From the NCBI GenBank assembly GCA_032718475.1, contig JAUCBJ010006239.1, forward strand, positions 1-64,000: 64,000 bases of DNA, in the 5' to 3' direction. Positions 31,340-43,320 of the stretch are shown here, one piece after another. The DNA comes from Nemertoderma westbladi. Lineage: Eukaryota; Xenacoelomorpha; Nemertodermatida; Nemertodermatidae. The notes beneath the pieces were generated by a model, which saw only the letters and a list, made by a program, of their open reading frames with translations, had not been told where the DNA came from and searched no databases. Every line of letters begins with the position of its first letter. Position 1 is the stretch's first letter. A program made the position numbers and the translations under genes.

Positions 31340-34180
31340 ATGCGACAGTGGGTGTTCAAGAGCACCGAATGCAGACTGGACAGACTGATGAGGTTCTGAT
31401 TAAGGACATGGGGGGTGGTTGGCGACTCGACCTCGCATCAGCAGATGATAGTGGCAATGGTGGAATTGGTCTATTGATGAATCCAACTGCACATGCAGCA
31501 TTGGACAAAATAGACCAAATCTCTAACCGCATCATCCGTTTCCACTTCTCATGTTCTGGAAGACTGGCTAAGAAATTTCCTAAGGTGGTTCTGATTGTGT
31601 GCTACTCTCCAACTAGTGTTGCCCCTGTAGAGGAGGTGGAAAATTTCTACCACAATCTACAAGCAGCTACTGATGGGGTGGATCAGCATGCATTCTTAAC
31701 ATTCCTGGGAGACTTTAATGCAAGTCTGTATCAATCACCTACATCGCCCTGGGTCTATAGCAATAGTGTTAACCGAAATTCTGTCCATCTTCAGGATTTT
31801 ATCTCTGGAAATGGATTGTTTTCGGCTGGATCCCAGTTCAAGAAGCGAACTGGAAAGCTATGGACTCATAGTGGACCCAGTGGTCACAAGTCCCAGATAG
31901 ACCATATTCTGTTTCGTAGGAAATACAGGAGCTCTATACAAGACTGTAATGCATTTACACTTCGACCCTTCTCCAGTGATCACCGCCTTATTGTGGCCAA
32001 GGTAAGACTTAGTCTGCGTGCTAGCAGAACAACGAAATCTGCCTTGCCAGCATGACTGGTCCTCTCTGTTGCAACAGCCAAGTGTGAGATCCAGCTTCAC
32101 ACTACAGCTGAGCAACAGGTATGAGGCTCTTGCCTCTGAGGCGGCAGATCACTGTGAGGGCTATACTGCCTTTACAGAAGCAGTTAAGTTAGCAGCTGCA
32201 GAAACAGTTCCTGTATACCCTCGAAACAGGAAAAGGGCCCCCTGGACTGACAACAAAATTCAGAAGTGCCAAAATGACCTTCATAAGGCGCAGAAAGAGT
32301 CCCGACTCAAACAGACTACAGCGGCCAAGAATGCAGTTAAGGCTGCATCTAGGTCCCTGAACAGGCAGTACTCTGTTAATCTACAGGAGCTAATAAACCA
32401 ACAGGTTGATGCCATCAATGATGCTGACGACAGCAGGCAATCATCCCAGGCATGGAAATCGATCAATCTGCTTACTGGGCGGAAAAGCCAAGCAACCACC
32501 AAGGTTAAGGCTGAATCACCAGCCGATCGCCTCAATGGTTGGAAAGCCCACTTTGAAAAGCTCCTCAATACATGACAGGGTATTGCCTGATAACTTTATA
32601 GAAGTAAAAGTGTCCGAGTCTGTACTCCCAGATATTCCCATTGGCGATATCTCCTTTGCAGAAGTGAAGGCTGCTGCAAAGAGCATTAAGACCAATCGTG
32701 CCAGTGGAGTAGATGGTGTTCCCCCTGAGGTCTTTAAAATACCTGAGTGTTTAAAGCTCATCTATCCCATCATAGTAGACATGTACCGAACAACAAGAGT
32801 CCCACAAGAAATGAAAACAAATAAGTTGGTGCCAGTTCCCAAGAAGGGCAACCTAACACTCTATGGTTCTTTTCGGGGAATCTCATTGATCTCGATTGCT
32901 GCAAAGCTATACAATAGGATTCTATTAAATCGCATCAGGGATCCCATTGAGAGACTGCTCCGTGGAAATCAGAATGGGTTCCGTAAAGGTCGTGGGACCA
33001 TGGAGCCCATTTTGGCACTTAGAAGGATAATTGAAGAATTATCAAAAAAGAAAGACAGGCATCTGGCTGTTATCTTTGTTGACTTCTTCAAGGCCTTTGA
33101 TTCAGTCTCTCGGTCACGTATGTTCAGCATACTTTCATTATATGGGATTCCTGATGAAATTATTGCAGCAATCAGATCAGTATACGATGGTTCGACAACA
33201 TTTGTGTCTACTGTTGACGGTGACACAGAACCATTTGAAGTGTTATGGGGCGTCCTCCAAGGAGACACACTTGCACCATTCTTGTTCATTATTGTGGTTG
33301 ACTATGTTCTACGCATGTCCTTAGATCATCATAATGATGATGGGGTGATGATAACTCCACCTACTGGCTCCAGAAGTCGAGGAAATCCTGCCAAGTACCT
33401 AACTGATCTAGACTTTGCTGATGACTTAGGAGTACTCTCAGAATCATTAGAGGGAGCCCAACGGCTCCTCAGCTCATTAGAACATGCTGCTTCTAGTGTT
33501 GGTCTTTTTATTAACTCCAGAAAGACCAAAATTCTGACAGTTAACTTTGAAAGTCCTCAGCAAGTCTCTGATCGGATGAGCATAAGCTCAAAGGATGGTA
33601 TGCTTGAGCATGTGGACGACTTCTGTTACCTGGGATCATGGATCCGGAAGTCAGGTGAGGACCTTCGAATACGTAAGGGAAAGGCATGGGCAGCCTTGAA
33701 TAGGCTTTCCAGGATTTGGAAGTCACCCAGAATTAATCGGAAACTTAAGGTCCGATTATTTAGAGCAGCAGTAGTTCCAGTACTCCTATACGGGAGTCCA
33801 TGCTGGGCTCTAACTGCTGAGGACACCAAATCTCTGGATGGCACATTCACAAGAATGCTACGCCGGGTTCATTGTGTCAAGTACAATGCACACATCTCCA
33901 ACCAGACACTATATAACATTGGAGGTGTCTCATTGGTTCCCCCAAGCTTGACACTAGAACAAAATCGCCTCCGCTTTGCAGGACATTGCTTTCGCCGTGA
34001 GGACCAGCCAGTGCATAATCTTGTACTTTGGCAGCCTCATGGAGTGAATAAGCATGGTGGACAGCCCATGACTTTCTTGAGACGCATCTTAAAGGACACT
34101 GGCCTTAAAGATGCGGATGATCTAGCAAATGTCATGGGTGATAGGGAGTTGTGGCGGTGCAATTTTGTTGACAAGCCGGC
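31340..34180 (+). pseudogene. Non-LTR retrotransposon: APE endonuclease and RT, frameshifted, lacking its 3' end
   Basis: The endonuclease (31348-32055) shows VGVQEHRM, FLGDFNAS, QIDHILFRRK and SSDHRLIVAK, the standard APE-type motifs; the WNVRTL start is degraded. A frame change near 32020-32055 leads to a linker (WTDNKIQKCQNDLHKAQ). Another near 32570 leads to RT: SGVDGVPPEVF, FRGISLISIAAKLYNRIL, NGFRKGRGTMEPI, VDFFKAFDS (motif A), VLQGDTLAPFLF and LDFADDLGV (catalytic FADD). The C-terminal region is complete to NFVDKPA and then fuses at 34180 to BEL2 integrase. RTE-like by motif style. Two frameshifts make it non-functional as it stands. Confidence 0.85.
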
Positions 34181-35455
34181 TAAGTTTCCCATACTCTTTA
34201 GAAATCTTGAAATACAAATCAAGATGATTATTGTAGATGTTCACAGTAGGCTTTACCACGCTGGTAGAGAACGAGTTCTTTGCGAAATTCGAACTCGCTA
34301 TTATTTCCATAAGCCCCGTAGAGCTCTGAACCAAGTTCTTAGGAACTGTATACCCTGCAGGAAAGCATTCAGTAGGCCTTTAACACAGCGAGAGGCAGAA
34401 TTACCTAGGGAACGAGTAAGCTTCTATGAACCACCCTTTACTAATACTGGTGTGGATTTATTTGGCCCTATTGAAGTATATCGTGCTAGGACTATAGTCA
34501 AGCGATGGTGTGTCATCTTTGTCTGTATGACTTGTAGAGCGATCCATCTAGATATGGTGAACGATCTATCTACCAACAGCTTCATACTGAGTTTACGCCG
34601 ACAGATCGCTCGCTTTGGAACTAGCAACACGATGAGATCTGATATGGGAACAAACTTCATTGGCGCTAATAATGAGATCAAAGCTTACGTTAAAGATTGG
34701 AACCAAAGACAGGTAGACGATCAGCTAAGGGTAACATCATCTAGCTGGACCTTCAACGCCGCCGACGCCCCTTGGTGGGGAGGAAGTTGGGAGAGATTAA
34801 TAAGGAGCGTGAAGACCGCATTTCACTTTATAGTGCCTTGCCGCGCGTATCTCACTGACGAACTTTTGCGGACGTTAATGGAAGAAATCGCCGCCTATCT
34901 TAACAAGAGACCGCTTATGCCAGTCTCATCGAGTCCCGACTCCTTAGAAGCGCTAACACCCGCGCATTTCCTACTGAAGAAACCTGTAGCCATGCTCCCA
35001 CAATCGGAAATCACGGACTGAGATGAATACTGCCGACAAACTTGGCAACTCATGCAGTTATTATCCCGTCGTTTTGCTGACCATTTCGAAAAACATTATC
35101 TGCCTACGCTACAACTTCGAACCAAGTGGTTTGTGCAGCAAGAAAACATCAGTGCCGGAGACATGGTCCTTATTGTGGAATCAGATCTTCCATGTAAGCG
35201 ATGGCAAACAGGTCGTATCATCGAGACTCATATATCCGATGATGGTTTAGTGCGATCGGTAGAACTCGTCGTCATGCGACGTAACTTTAAGAAACCTGGA
35301 ATTGTATTCGAAACACAGCAACTCAATCGCCCAATTGGTCATTTATGTTTACTGGAAAAAGACAGAGAGCTATCCGGAAACTATGGAAGGCAAGATACTC
35401 TTCGGACGACCACTTCCCTAATCCAACAAACATCTAGGGACTCCCCAACGTAACA
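34181..35455 (+). pseudogene. BEL2 integrase with DUF5641-like tail
   Basis: It begins KFPILFRNLEIQIKM, continues with the H2C2 site (DVHSRLYHAG, CIPC) and a DDE core: TGVDLFGPIEV (D), RSDMGTNFIGA (D) and GSWERLIRSVKTAF (E). All three catalytic acids are visible. A single in-frame TGA at 35019-35021 separates this from the C-terminal part RQTWQLMQLLSRRFADHFEK, TKWFVQQENISAGDMVLI and KRWQTGRIIETH, ending TSRDSPT. The frame upstream is continuous with the non-LTR RT (32406-35021, 871 codons), a chance fusion. Confidence 0.88.
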
Positions 35456-37182
35456 GCGTCTGGAGTGGGTGTGTGACTATATTATTTTATAATTTTTATA
35501 ATTTTTATATTTATGTAGGTAATATTATGTAATTTTATTATAATCGTTTTCTTTAATTTTATTTAGTAGAATATTAATTTAGCGATTATTTAGTAGATTA
35601 GTGCAATATATATATTCGTGTTTATTACTTAATTACTTAACATTATATATTTAGTGCAACAGCGAGAAATAATTCTTTTTTCTCTTTCCTTACTGTCCGT
35701 ATCATATTATAAATACGTGACTACAGTAAGATGAAATGTCCATACTTATTAAAGTACAATAAAGCTCCTACTATACTCGAGTATTATTGGTAAGTAGAGT
35801 ATTAGGAATGCAAAGTTCAGATCATCGTGTCTCGGCTAAACCAAGCTCTGGGTAGACCTTGGAAACGACTTGCCTCTTCTCACTGACATTGCTTCTTGCA
35901 ATATTGCTCTCATACCGTATATTAAATAATACATATAGTAGCGTGATGTCCCTTTAACAGTAGCGTAGAACGCAAAATAAATCTGTTAAACCCTTTGACC
36001 ATCTGCAATTCTAGTCGATTAAGATATTGCGGCATCCTCCGATATACTTGAAAGACAAAATTCTAGAATCAGTGGTTAACGTCCCCAGACAAGTTCTGGA
36101 ATAAATTGGTGCCCATCTTAAATATTAAATATTTAATATTTATAAAAATCTATTAAAACAAATGTTATAATAGAGTAAATGCAGACAAATAAACTCTAAG
36201 GAGTTTGTAAACCAAGAAAATCTATAAATCAAAATCTGTTAAAATTCAGCTCCTTTAAAATTCTAGTCAATTAAGATATCGTAGCACTTACCGATACTCT
36301 TAAAAGGACAAATTTCCTAGAATTAAGGATCCTAGTTCCCAGACATGCTCTGGAATAAAATTGTGTCTATTTTAATATTAAATAATAAAATTTACGGGAA
36401 TAAATTTAAATTCATATCCTCTCATGAATTTGATAAATTGTCATTTTATACAATTTATAACATTCCCAAAATTCCATTAATTAATAGATCAGGGGAGCGG
36501 AGATTCACCCTATAAAGTATATTTGTGTGTGAGAATCTCCAATATCTAGTCAATAGCCGATAAAATTCATAAAATCATGTATAAAGGGGAATATTGACAA
36601 TTAAAGAATTATTATTAAATAGCATCCCAGATCTGTATGCATGAGAATTACCCTATATCTACTGCTAGCTTTCCATAATGTCACCATAGCAACAACCACG
36701 CTAGAGTTAGAAGCGAGTTAAAAGAACAATAGAAAGCTTGCCCCATTGAATAGCATACGGAATAAATAGCACACTGCTAGTATCCAGGGATACATAATAA
36801 TAACGTGGCATTCTGGAAGGCACTTGACTAACAGACAAATGGCCCGAATGTGTACAATTTGTGACAGTTGTGTGGAATTTGTGCGTTTATAGGTGAATGT
36901 TACTACTAAAGTGTGTTTACAGTAGCGAGTCGCAGTTGTGAAAGTTGCCCTACCTCTGTAGCAAGAACCTGAAGTAATTCTAAGCCCTTGGGACGGACGG
37001 TGGAGTGACTCGCGCTGGATATTGTTGTCGTTGTGTAGCTACTACATTGGCGAGAGGCACAGCGACGACAGTACATCGGCGCTGAGGATCTTGCGCTGTC
37101 CGGGGGCATTGAGGGGGAGGCAGCGACGACCGCTAGCCTAAATATAATTTAATTATAATATCGATAAACTCATATAGCAACT
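35456..37182 (+). other. BEL2 spacer downstream of integrase
   Basis: AT-rich, no ORF on the element's strand. A diverged duplication of about 130 bp (AATTCTAGTCGATTAAGATAT near 36010 and AATTCTAGTCAATTAAGATAT near 36261) is present. It is probably untranslated sequence before the accessory ORF. Confidence 0.55.
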
Positions 37183-39371
37183 ATGACTGAGTTGATAGAA
37201 GATGATCTTGGTATCAGGGAGCGATATACCCTACCATTGCAAGCGTTTGTTGATAGTTTAATACGCTGCGATGCTAGTCAACCCACTACGGAGGACGATG
37301 GCCGTTATATCGAACCGCCAATGTCAAAGGAACAGCTCACACGTGAATTGGACTATAGAAAATTCACTGCTCGCTATACGCATCGTAATGGTACGTATAT
37401 GAACTTCTTAACTACTGGTCATCCTATCGATTTACACGATACGGACGACGTAGACACCGAAAGGGAAATGATCCAGCGGATACCCAGCGGAGTCGGAATG
37501 ATAAACTGAGAATCGAACACGAAAATTCTATTCAAAACCAACTCGAAAGAGAAGACGTTGAAGAGCTGGATAAACACAGTGATTTCAACGAATATTTGGA
37601 ATTCTTGAGAGAAACATATCTCAATATATCCAGTCAACAAAACCATAAAACTCGATATCCTCAAGGTATACATCATGACCCTATGATATAACTCAAACGA
37701 CTCTATTTCACTATGATGTATCTTACTGCCGATTGACCGCTACCTGTTGTACCGGATAGCTTCGAACAGATGGAGGAATATTGTAAAACTAGAGAAAGAT
37801 CACCCGTGTTTCCCCTACAAGACGTGCGTCTTTGGTATTATTGCGATGAATGCCCTAGACCCAACCAACAAACGGAAAGACATAAACATCCGCGGAGACG
37901 TTGAGCTAAGCACAGTTTTACTCATTATACTTACGGGAGTTTCAAGCGAAACTTGTTCGATGTATCACCTACGCTCGCTGACTCAAATGGTCCTTAAATA
38001 AACTGATGATCAGAGTTCCGGAATACTCGGTCAGACCTCCTCATTCCATGGTGAGACCTCAGACTCTTGATCCTAATAGTATCACGGATCCTCCCGAACT
38101 GTACTCACTGCTCAAAGATCTAGTGTTACCCGAACAATTAATCGGTGGCACTCCGGTAGTGGGCTCTCTAGATATTCGCCCATCCTACCTAGCCGGATTG
38201 GGACGCGGACTTTTAATATTGCCGTTCAACCCGTATAATCGTCCCGGTTTAACCCCGATACAACCCGTCAGGAGAGCGTTGTACGAAACGCGTTAGATGC
38301 TATTTGACAAAAGATCGGAAAAGGAACTTTTGATTGTTTAGATAAACGTAAATTGCAGCAGCAAGTCCAAGCAGTAAAGGAATTAGCTTTACCTCAGTTC
38401 GATCGAGAAATCCAGAATGTCGAGGAGGACATCGAACTTGGACGAACTTACTCTCTGCAAGAGTTTTTGAACAAACGCTTCCAACGACAAGCTGAGGAAA
38501 ATCAGCTCGAGGAGAAGCATCTCGAAATGGACAAGAGAGAAGAAACAGCTTTAGCCCAACCGGAAGCTCAAACCCTTATGACTGATCTCTATTCCAAAAC
38601 CATCATGCATCCTTTGATGGTTCCCCATTTCGGAGACAAACTCTTCGCCACGGTACAACCCCAACCGGTTGATATCAAACTTAAGATCTAGAGATCTTAT
38701 TGCTGACGCTCCTATGTTACATAGTCCGCCAATCGAGGCCGCTCCTGTCGACGGTATACTCGTTGAACCTCCAGACAATCGAGCGGATCTTGTCCGTCGT
38801 ATGGTACATGAGGTCAACCTACGCGCTAGACCTTTACCAAACTCATTTTATGGGATCAAAGACCACCCATATTATGTCAATTTAACTCAATATTATATGG
38901 TGAAACCAGAAGATCCTACATACAGTTTAAAGTTTCTACCATTGATAAATCCCATGGTGATTTGTTCATAAACTCGCATCTGGAGTTACAAGAAGTTCAT
39001 AGACGACCATATGAATATAAAGCCAGGGAACGCGAGTTGGAAAGAACCATCAAACAGAGGAAATTACTCACTACTCACGGTCCATCTACCGCTCTCGTGC
39101 AAACGACTCGTCAGGGACCAGTAAGAGCTGCTGTCTTGAAACGCACTTTAAAGGTTGTTCAACCTCGTTCCACTGAGGTTGATATTGATCAACCGGGTAC
39201 CTCGACCGGCGGATACACCAACCGTAACCCTAAACCTTCCGATGCAATTGTATTGCACCCCTCACCCAGGAGTTATAGCCCTCCTAGTAAAGTGGCTTGC
39301 CCCAAAGAGAAAAGGACTCTAGCTAGCCTCAAAAAACTTTGTAAATGCCGTTCACGTAAGAAGGACTAATA
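37183..39371 (+). pseudogene. BEL2 accessory ORF, broken by frameshifts
   Basis: A coding remnant of about 720 codons in several frames. It runs MTELIEDDLGIRERY (37183-37509), KLRIEHENSIQNQLER, a likely zinc site WYYCDECPRPNQQTERHKH (about 37830) and MIRVPEYSVRPPHSMV (38006-38296). It continues with a Glu/Gln-rich helix (38353-38691) and NSFYGIKDHPYYVNLTQYY (38669-38971), ending in a basic segment LKKLCKCRSRKKD (38962-39369). It occupies the same position as BEL1 ORF C and likewise ends in a basic tail, but I see no clear sequence similarity. I do not recognise a family. Confidence 0.6.
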
Positions 39372-40790
39372 GTTTAGAGTATTTTTATATTTTAGAAACT
39401 GTGATTTTATATATTTTATAGACTTAAATCCCATTTTCTGGGAACGGTGTAAAAGCTTTTGCGGACATAACACGTCATTTTTCCCGCAACGCGCAGTGTA
39501 GGTGCTTTTTGCGGACATAACAAGTCATTTTTGCCGCAATGCGCATAATACTCTAAAAGATTGGAGCTCAGATGACGAAATCTGTCAGCTGATTTCCTGT
39601 AAACGTGGAACCTCTTTGTTCTGCTCAGCCAATCAGAGCGATTTTCACTTTATGTTGGACAGGGGCCTACGGAAACCCGCGCAATGCATTACGGTCTTTG
39701 TTTACCTTTCTGAGCCTAAGAACCGGCTTGGAAATCTTCTGTACTTCTGTTGTGGAAGTTTCAGACTTTGGCCTAAACATCTGATGGCTTTGATTATAAG
39801 AACGTAAAACTATTAACTGATCATACTCAATTCAATTCAACTACTGAAACATTGCTTGTCATTCTACAATTCACATTGAAAATTGCTGCACATGGAACAC
39901 TGCGTAAGTAACACATACTGACTGTTCACCGCATTATTTTGCTTCTGTTATTAATTGGTGTTATGTTAATGGATATTACTGTTATATTTGGAGAATACCG
40001 ATAAATAATCATAAAACCCCCAATCTTCTTGATTACTGAAGGTGAGAGGAACAGGTTTACCGGTAGCAACTGCGACTTACATTATAGTGTTTTTTGTGTG
40101 AATTAAATGCTATTTCATAGTCCCTACATGTGTCAGTTGCGATCCTCCTTATATATGATCAAATTCAGTGACGGTCGGCAGATCAGTGCGAAGTAGTGTG
40201 AAGTAGTGTGAAGTCTTGTGAAGTAGTGTGAAGGTTAATAAAGCATCTCCTAAAGAATGCGCTTTTTACGAAACTCTTTGGCCATCTAGTTGTGATTAGT
40301 ATAAGTCATAACTCTGTTTTCATACTTAAAGCGCCACGTCCTAAAGGAACTGTAAATATTTCCCCGAAAGTAAATATATTGTCAGTGATTTTATAGTAAC
40401 GATCAATCGAATAATACAGTAGGTCTACACTGCAATCACTTTCAAGGCATCCGAATCCAGTCTCCCTTAACTGTGGGTGAATGATCGCACACAGACTGGC
40501 TTCGGCGGATGTAACTTCAGTACATTAAATAATTGATATAGGCTAAAGTCGATTTATAAACAAGAGGACAACTAAAATTGGCAGGTTAAACTGCTAAAGG
40601 TCTAAAAGCGCGAACAGAAACCTTATTTTTGACGCAAAGCCCTGATAAATAGTGTGATGATAGTGAAAGGTAAGGAGGTCGCAAGTCCCTCAAAGCAGTG
40701 ATCATCAACATCACTGACTAGTTCGATGACTAGTTGATATTATCACTTAGTAACCCCTTATAGAAGGTTTATAGTCCTAAAAATAAAATA
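39372..40790 (+). promoter_or_regulatory. Putative BEL2 3' LTR
   Basis: Position after the accessory ORF and promoter-like content suggest an LTR: a duplicated TTTTGCGGACATAACA..GTCATTTTT..CCGCAA..GCGC block (39457-39545) and CAGCCAATCAGAGCG (CCAAT box, 39627-39641). A TTATAAGAACG stretch near 39795 and CTGCGTAAGTAAC (donor-like, near 39900) follow. GTGAAGTAGT repeats precede AATAAA (about 40239). No second copy exists in the window, so the limits cannot be set. Confidence 0.4.
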
Positions 40791-42470
40791 CTTAATATAA
40801 ATAAAATCATAAATCACAAATAAATAACAATATTTAACATTATAAATAATTAATTAATATAACAAATAATGCCAAAAAATCGCAGTCGGTCGTATTTGCT
40901 TTTTACTCATTTGGCACTCCTAAGACATCTATCCTACACTACTATCCTATCCTACTCTATCCTCCTATCATACTCTATCCTATCATGTGCCACGCTATCT
41001 ATCCTCCTATCCTAATCTACACTGCCATCTCCTATCCTATCCAACTCTATTCTAATATAACTATATCTATGTCCCGCCTCGTCTTCTGAAATATCCATTC
41101 ACCCTCCCTGGTGGGCAGCCGTTCACAAGCAATGCTATTAGGCTGTCCTCTTTTTCCTATATATTATATTAATATAAGGAACAAGATGGGTAACTACCTG
41201 AAATAAAAGAAACAAATGTGATCCAGTCTCCTATCACAAATGAACCCTACCTACAAATCAACACTTTAATAACAGCACGAATAACTATCTTATATATTAG
41301 AAAATACAGGACTTTTAGTCCGCCGAAAGGGGTATGTCTATTGTCTACACTACATACTACATTTGATAAAAATAAGGGGTTTCAGGATTTAAACACTGTT
41401 CCCGGGGAAACACAGCTCCATCATCAGCAGTGTAAAGTGAGTCCCTACCCTATCTAAATACAGCACAGTACCAATTGACCAATATAATACAGGAAATGAA
41501 ACCAAATACTGAAATAGAGAAATAAACAAATCAGACCGGTAGTAAATAGATGAAACCCAAAAACTGATACTGATCAAATAATAATAATGACCAGAATAAT
41601 GACCAAATAGTGAACTACTATATCTAACCTGCATAACAAATAAATCTATAATGCCTGTATTGCACAGTCTTATAATAGAAATGTTATATAATGGTATGAA
41701 TGCAACAGTAAATAACAACCCAAAGCCCATACAGACACCCAAACCCCCCCCCCCCCCCCCCCCAAACACTGATAGAATAATGATACCCAATAGAAACTCC
41801 CAGAACTAGAGTAACGGAAGCAACTAGCTTTCAATAGGCTACAAGAGGCATACTGCACAAGAAATATATAAGAAACAATATGGGTACAGTACAACCTGAC
41901 TGGCGAAATATATATATTGAAACAATGTGATCCAGTCTCCTCTCAAAAATGAAACCTGACTACAAATAAACACTTTCATAACTGCACGAATAACTATCCT
42001 ATATATTAGAAAATACAGGAGTTTTAGTCCGCCGAAATGGGTAAGTCTACATACTAAATTTGATAAAAATAAAGGGTTTCAGGATTTAAACACTGTACCC
42101 GGGAAACACAGCTCCATCATCAACAGTGTACTGTGAGTCCCTAACCCTATCTTAATACAGCACTTTACCTATTGACCAAGAAATAGGAAATGTAACCAAA
42201 TACTGAAACAAACAACAGAAAAAAACAAATCAGACAGAAAGTAGATATAGATGAAACCCAAAATCTGATACCAGTAAAGCCTAAAACAAACTACCGAAGT
42301 AAATGCAACCAAAATAAGAAAGATCCAAAGTAAGAATATTGTCCAAATTGTGTACCACTATATCTAACCTGCATAACAAATAAATATATAATGGCTGTAT
42401 TGCACAGTCTAAATAAGTGTTTATTTGTAAGTAGGTTTCATTTTTGATAGGAAACTGGTTTCTATATTTT
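40791..42470. repeat. Duplicated non-coding repeat (two diverged copies) with an inverted end
   Basis: GTGATCCAGTCTCC starts one copy at 41219 and another at 41930. Both continue through TTTTAGTCCGCCGAAA, GGGTTTCAGGATTTAAACAC and ACACAGCTCCATCATCA to TGTATTGCACAGTCT (about 41657 and 42395). After the second copy, 42416-42462 (AAGTGTTTATTTGTAAGTAG...) is the inverted complement of its first 48 bases, so copy 2 looks like a unit with terminal inverted repeats. A 19-C run lies at about 41744-41763. The first 400 bp contain TATCCTACTC-type pyrimidine repeats (40920-41060). No coding potential seen. Confidence 0.6.
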
Positions 42471-42844
42471 AGATTTTTTAGATTTGGATTTTTAGATTTG
42501 TTTCTATATTATATACTAAAGTGGGAAGGGAAATAAAGTTATTATTAATAGCTAATGATAATTAATGCAAACTAACAATAATTAATTAACGATAACAGAG
42601 CACTACATATTTACTTATTATTTTAACAAATTAAGGAAAATGATATATTTATTAATTAGTAACACAACACAAAAAAAAAACAAATTAAATATAATATAAT
42701 ACAATAATTACTGTAATCAGTAGTTACCCAAATCAGCGCCACGCATTAATTATAATAATATATATATATATATATATATATTACAATTATGTGTGCGTTA
42801 ATTATTGTGTATATATGGGTAAAAATAAAATAAAACAACAAAAC
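42471..42844. other. AT-rich spacer with (AT)n
   Basis: No gene. A short TA microsatellite is at about 42759-42781. Confidence 0.6.
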
Positions 42845-43320
42845 AACAACAAGTGAGGAGGTTAAAAATTAGGAGGTTACAAGTAAGGAGGTTACGAGTG
42901 ATGAGGCTACACGTGAGGGGTAATGAGTGAGGAGGTTACGAGTGAGGGGTTACAAGTAAGGAGGTTCCTATTGAGGAGGTTACAAGTGTGGAGGTTCCAA
43001 GTGAAGATGTTACAAGTGAGGAAGTTACGTGTGAGGAGGTTACAAGTGAGGAAGTTACGTGTGAGGAGGTTACAAGTGTGGGGTTACAAGTGAGAAGGTC
43101 CAAGTGAGGAGAATACAAGTGAGGAAGTTCCAAGTGACGAGATTACGAATGAGAAGGTTATGAGTGAGGAAGTTAAGAGTAAGGAAGTTACAAGTGAGGA
43201 GGCTACAAGTGAGGAGGTTACAAGTGAGGAGGCTACAAGTGAGGAGGCTACAAGTGAGGAGGTTACAAGTGAGGAGGCTACAAGTGAGGAGGTTGCAAGT
43301 GAGGAGGTTACATGTGAGGT
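42845..43320. repeat. 15-bp minisatellite, GTGAGGAGGTTACAA type
   Basis: About 30 imperfect copies. They are most regular at 43164-43320, where GAGG(T/C)TACAAGTGAG alternates. The VRRLQ-type plus-strand frame is a repeat artefact. Confidence 0.85.

Larger units (their letters stand above)
26768..39371 (+). mobile_element. BEL2: decayed plus-strand BEL/Pao element, 5' part missing, split by non-LTR copies
   Basis: Protease, RT, RNase H (26768-29190), integrase (34181-35455) and a 3' accessory region (37183-39371) are in BEL/Pao order on the plus strand. The Gag and 5' LTR are not present. The element begins abruptly at the right edge of the BEL1 LTR, and the left flank of BEL1 is not BEL2 sequence. 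Between RNase H and integrase lie about 5 kb of non-LTR retrotransposon sequence, and roughly 100 codons of connector are missing there. Several frameshifts and stops mark it as inactive. Confidence 0.85.

Noticed and set aside
41380-42130. Hammerhead-type ribozyme (minus strand CTGATGATGG...CCTGAAAC)
   Set aside because: The CTGATGA and GAAA core words are present in copy 1, but stem II is not canonical, stem III is not visible and copy 2 reads TTGATGA.
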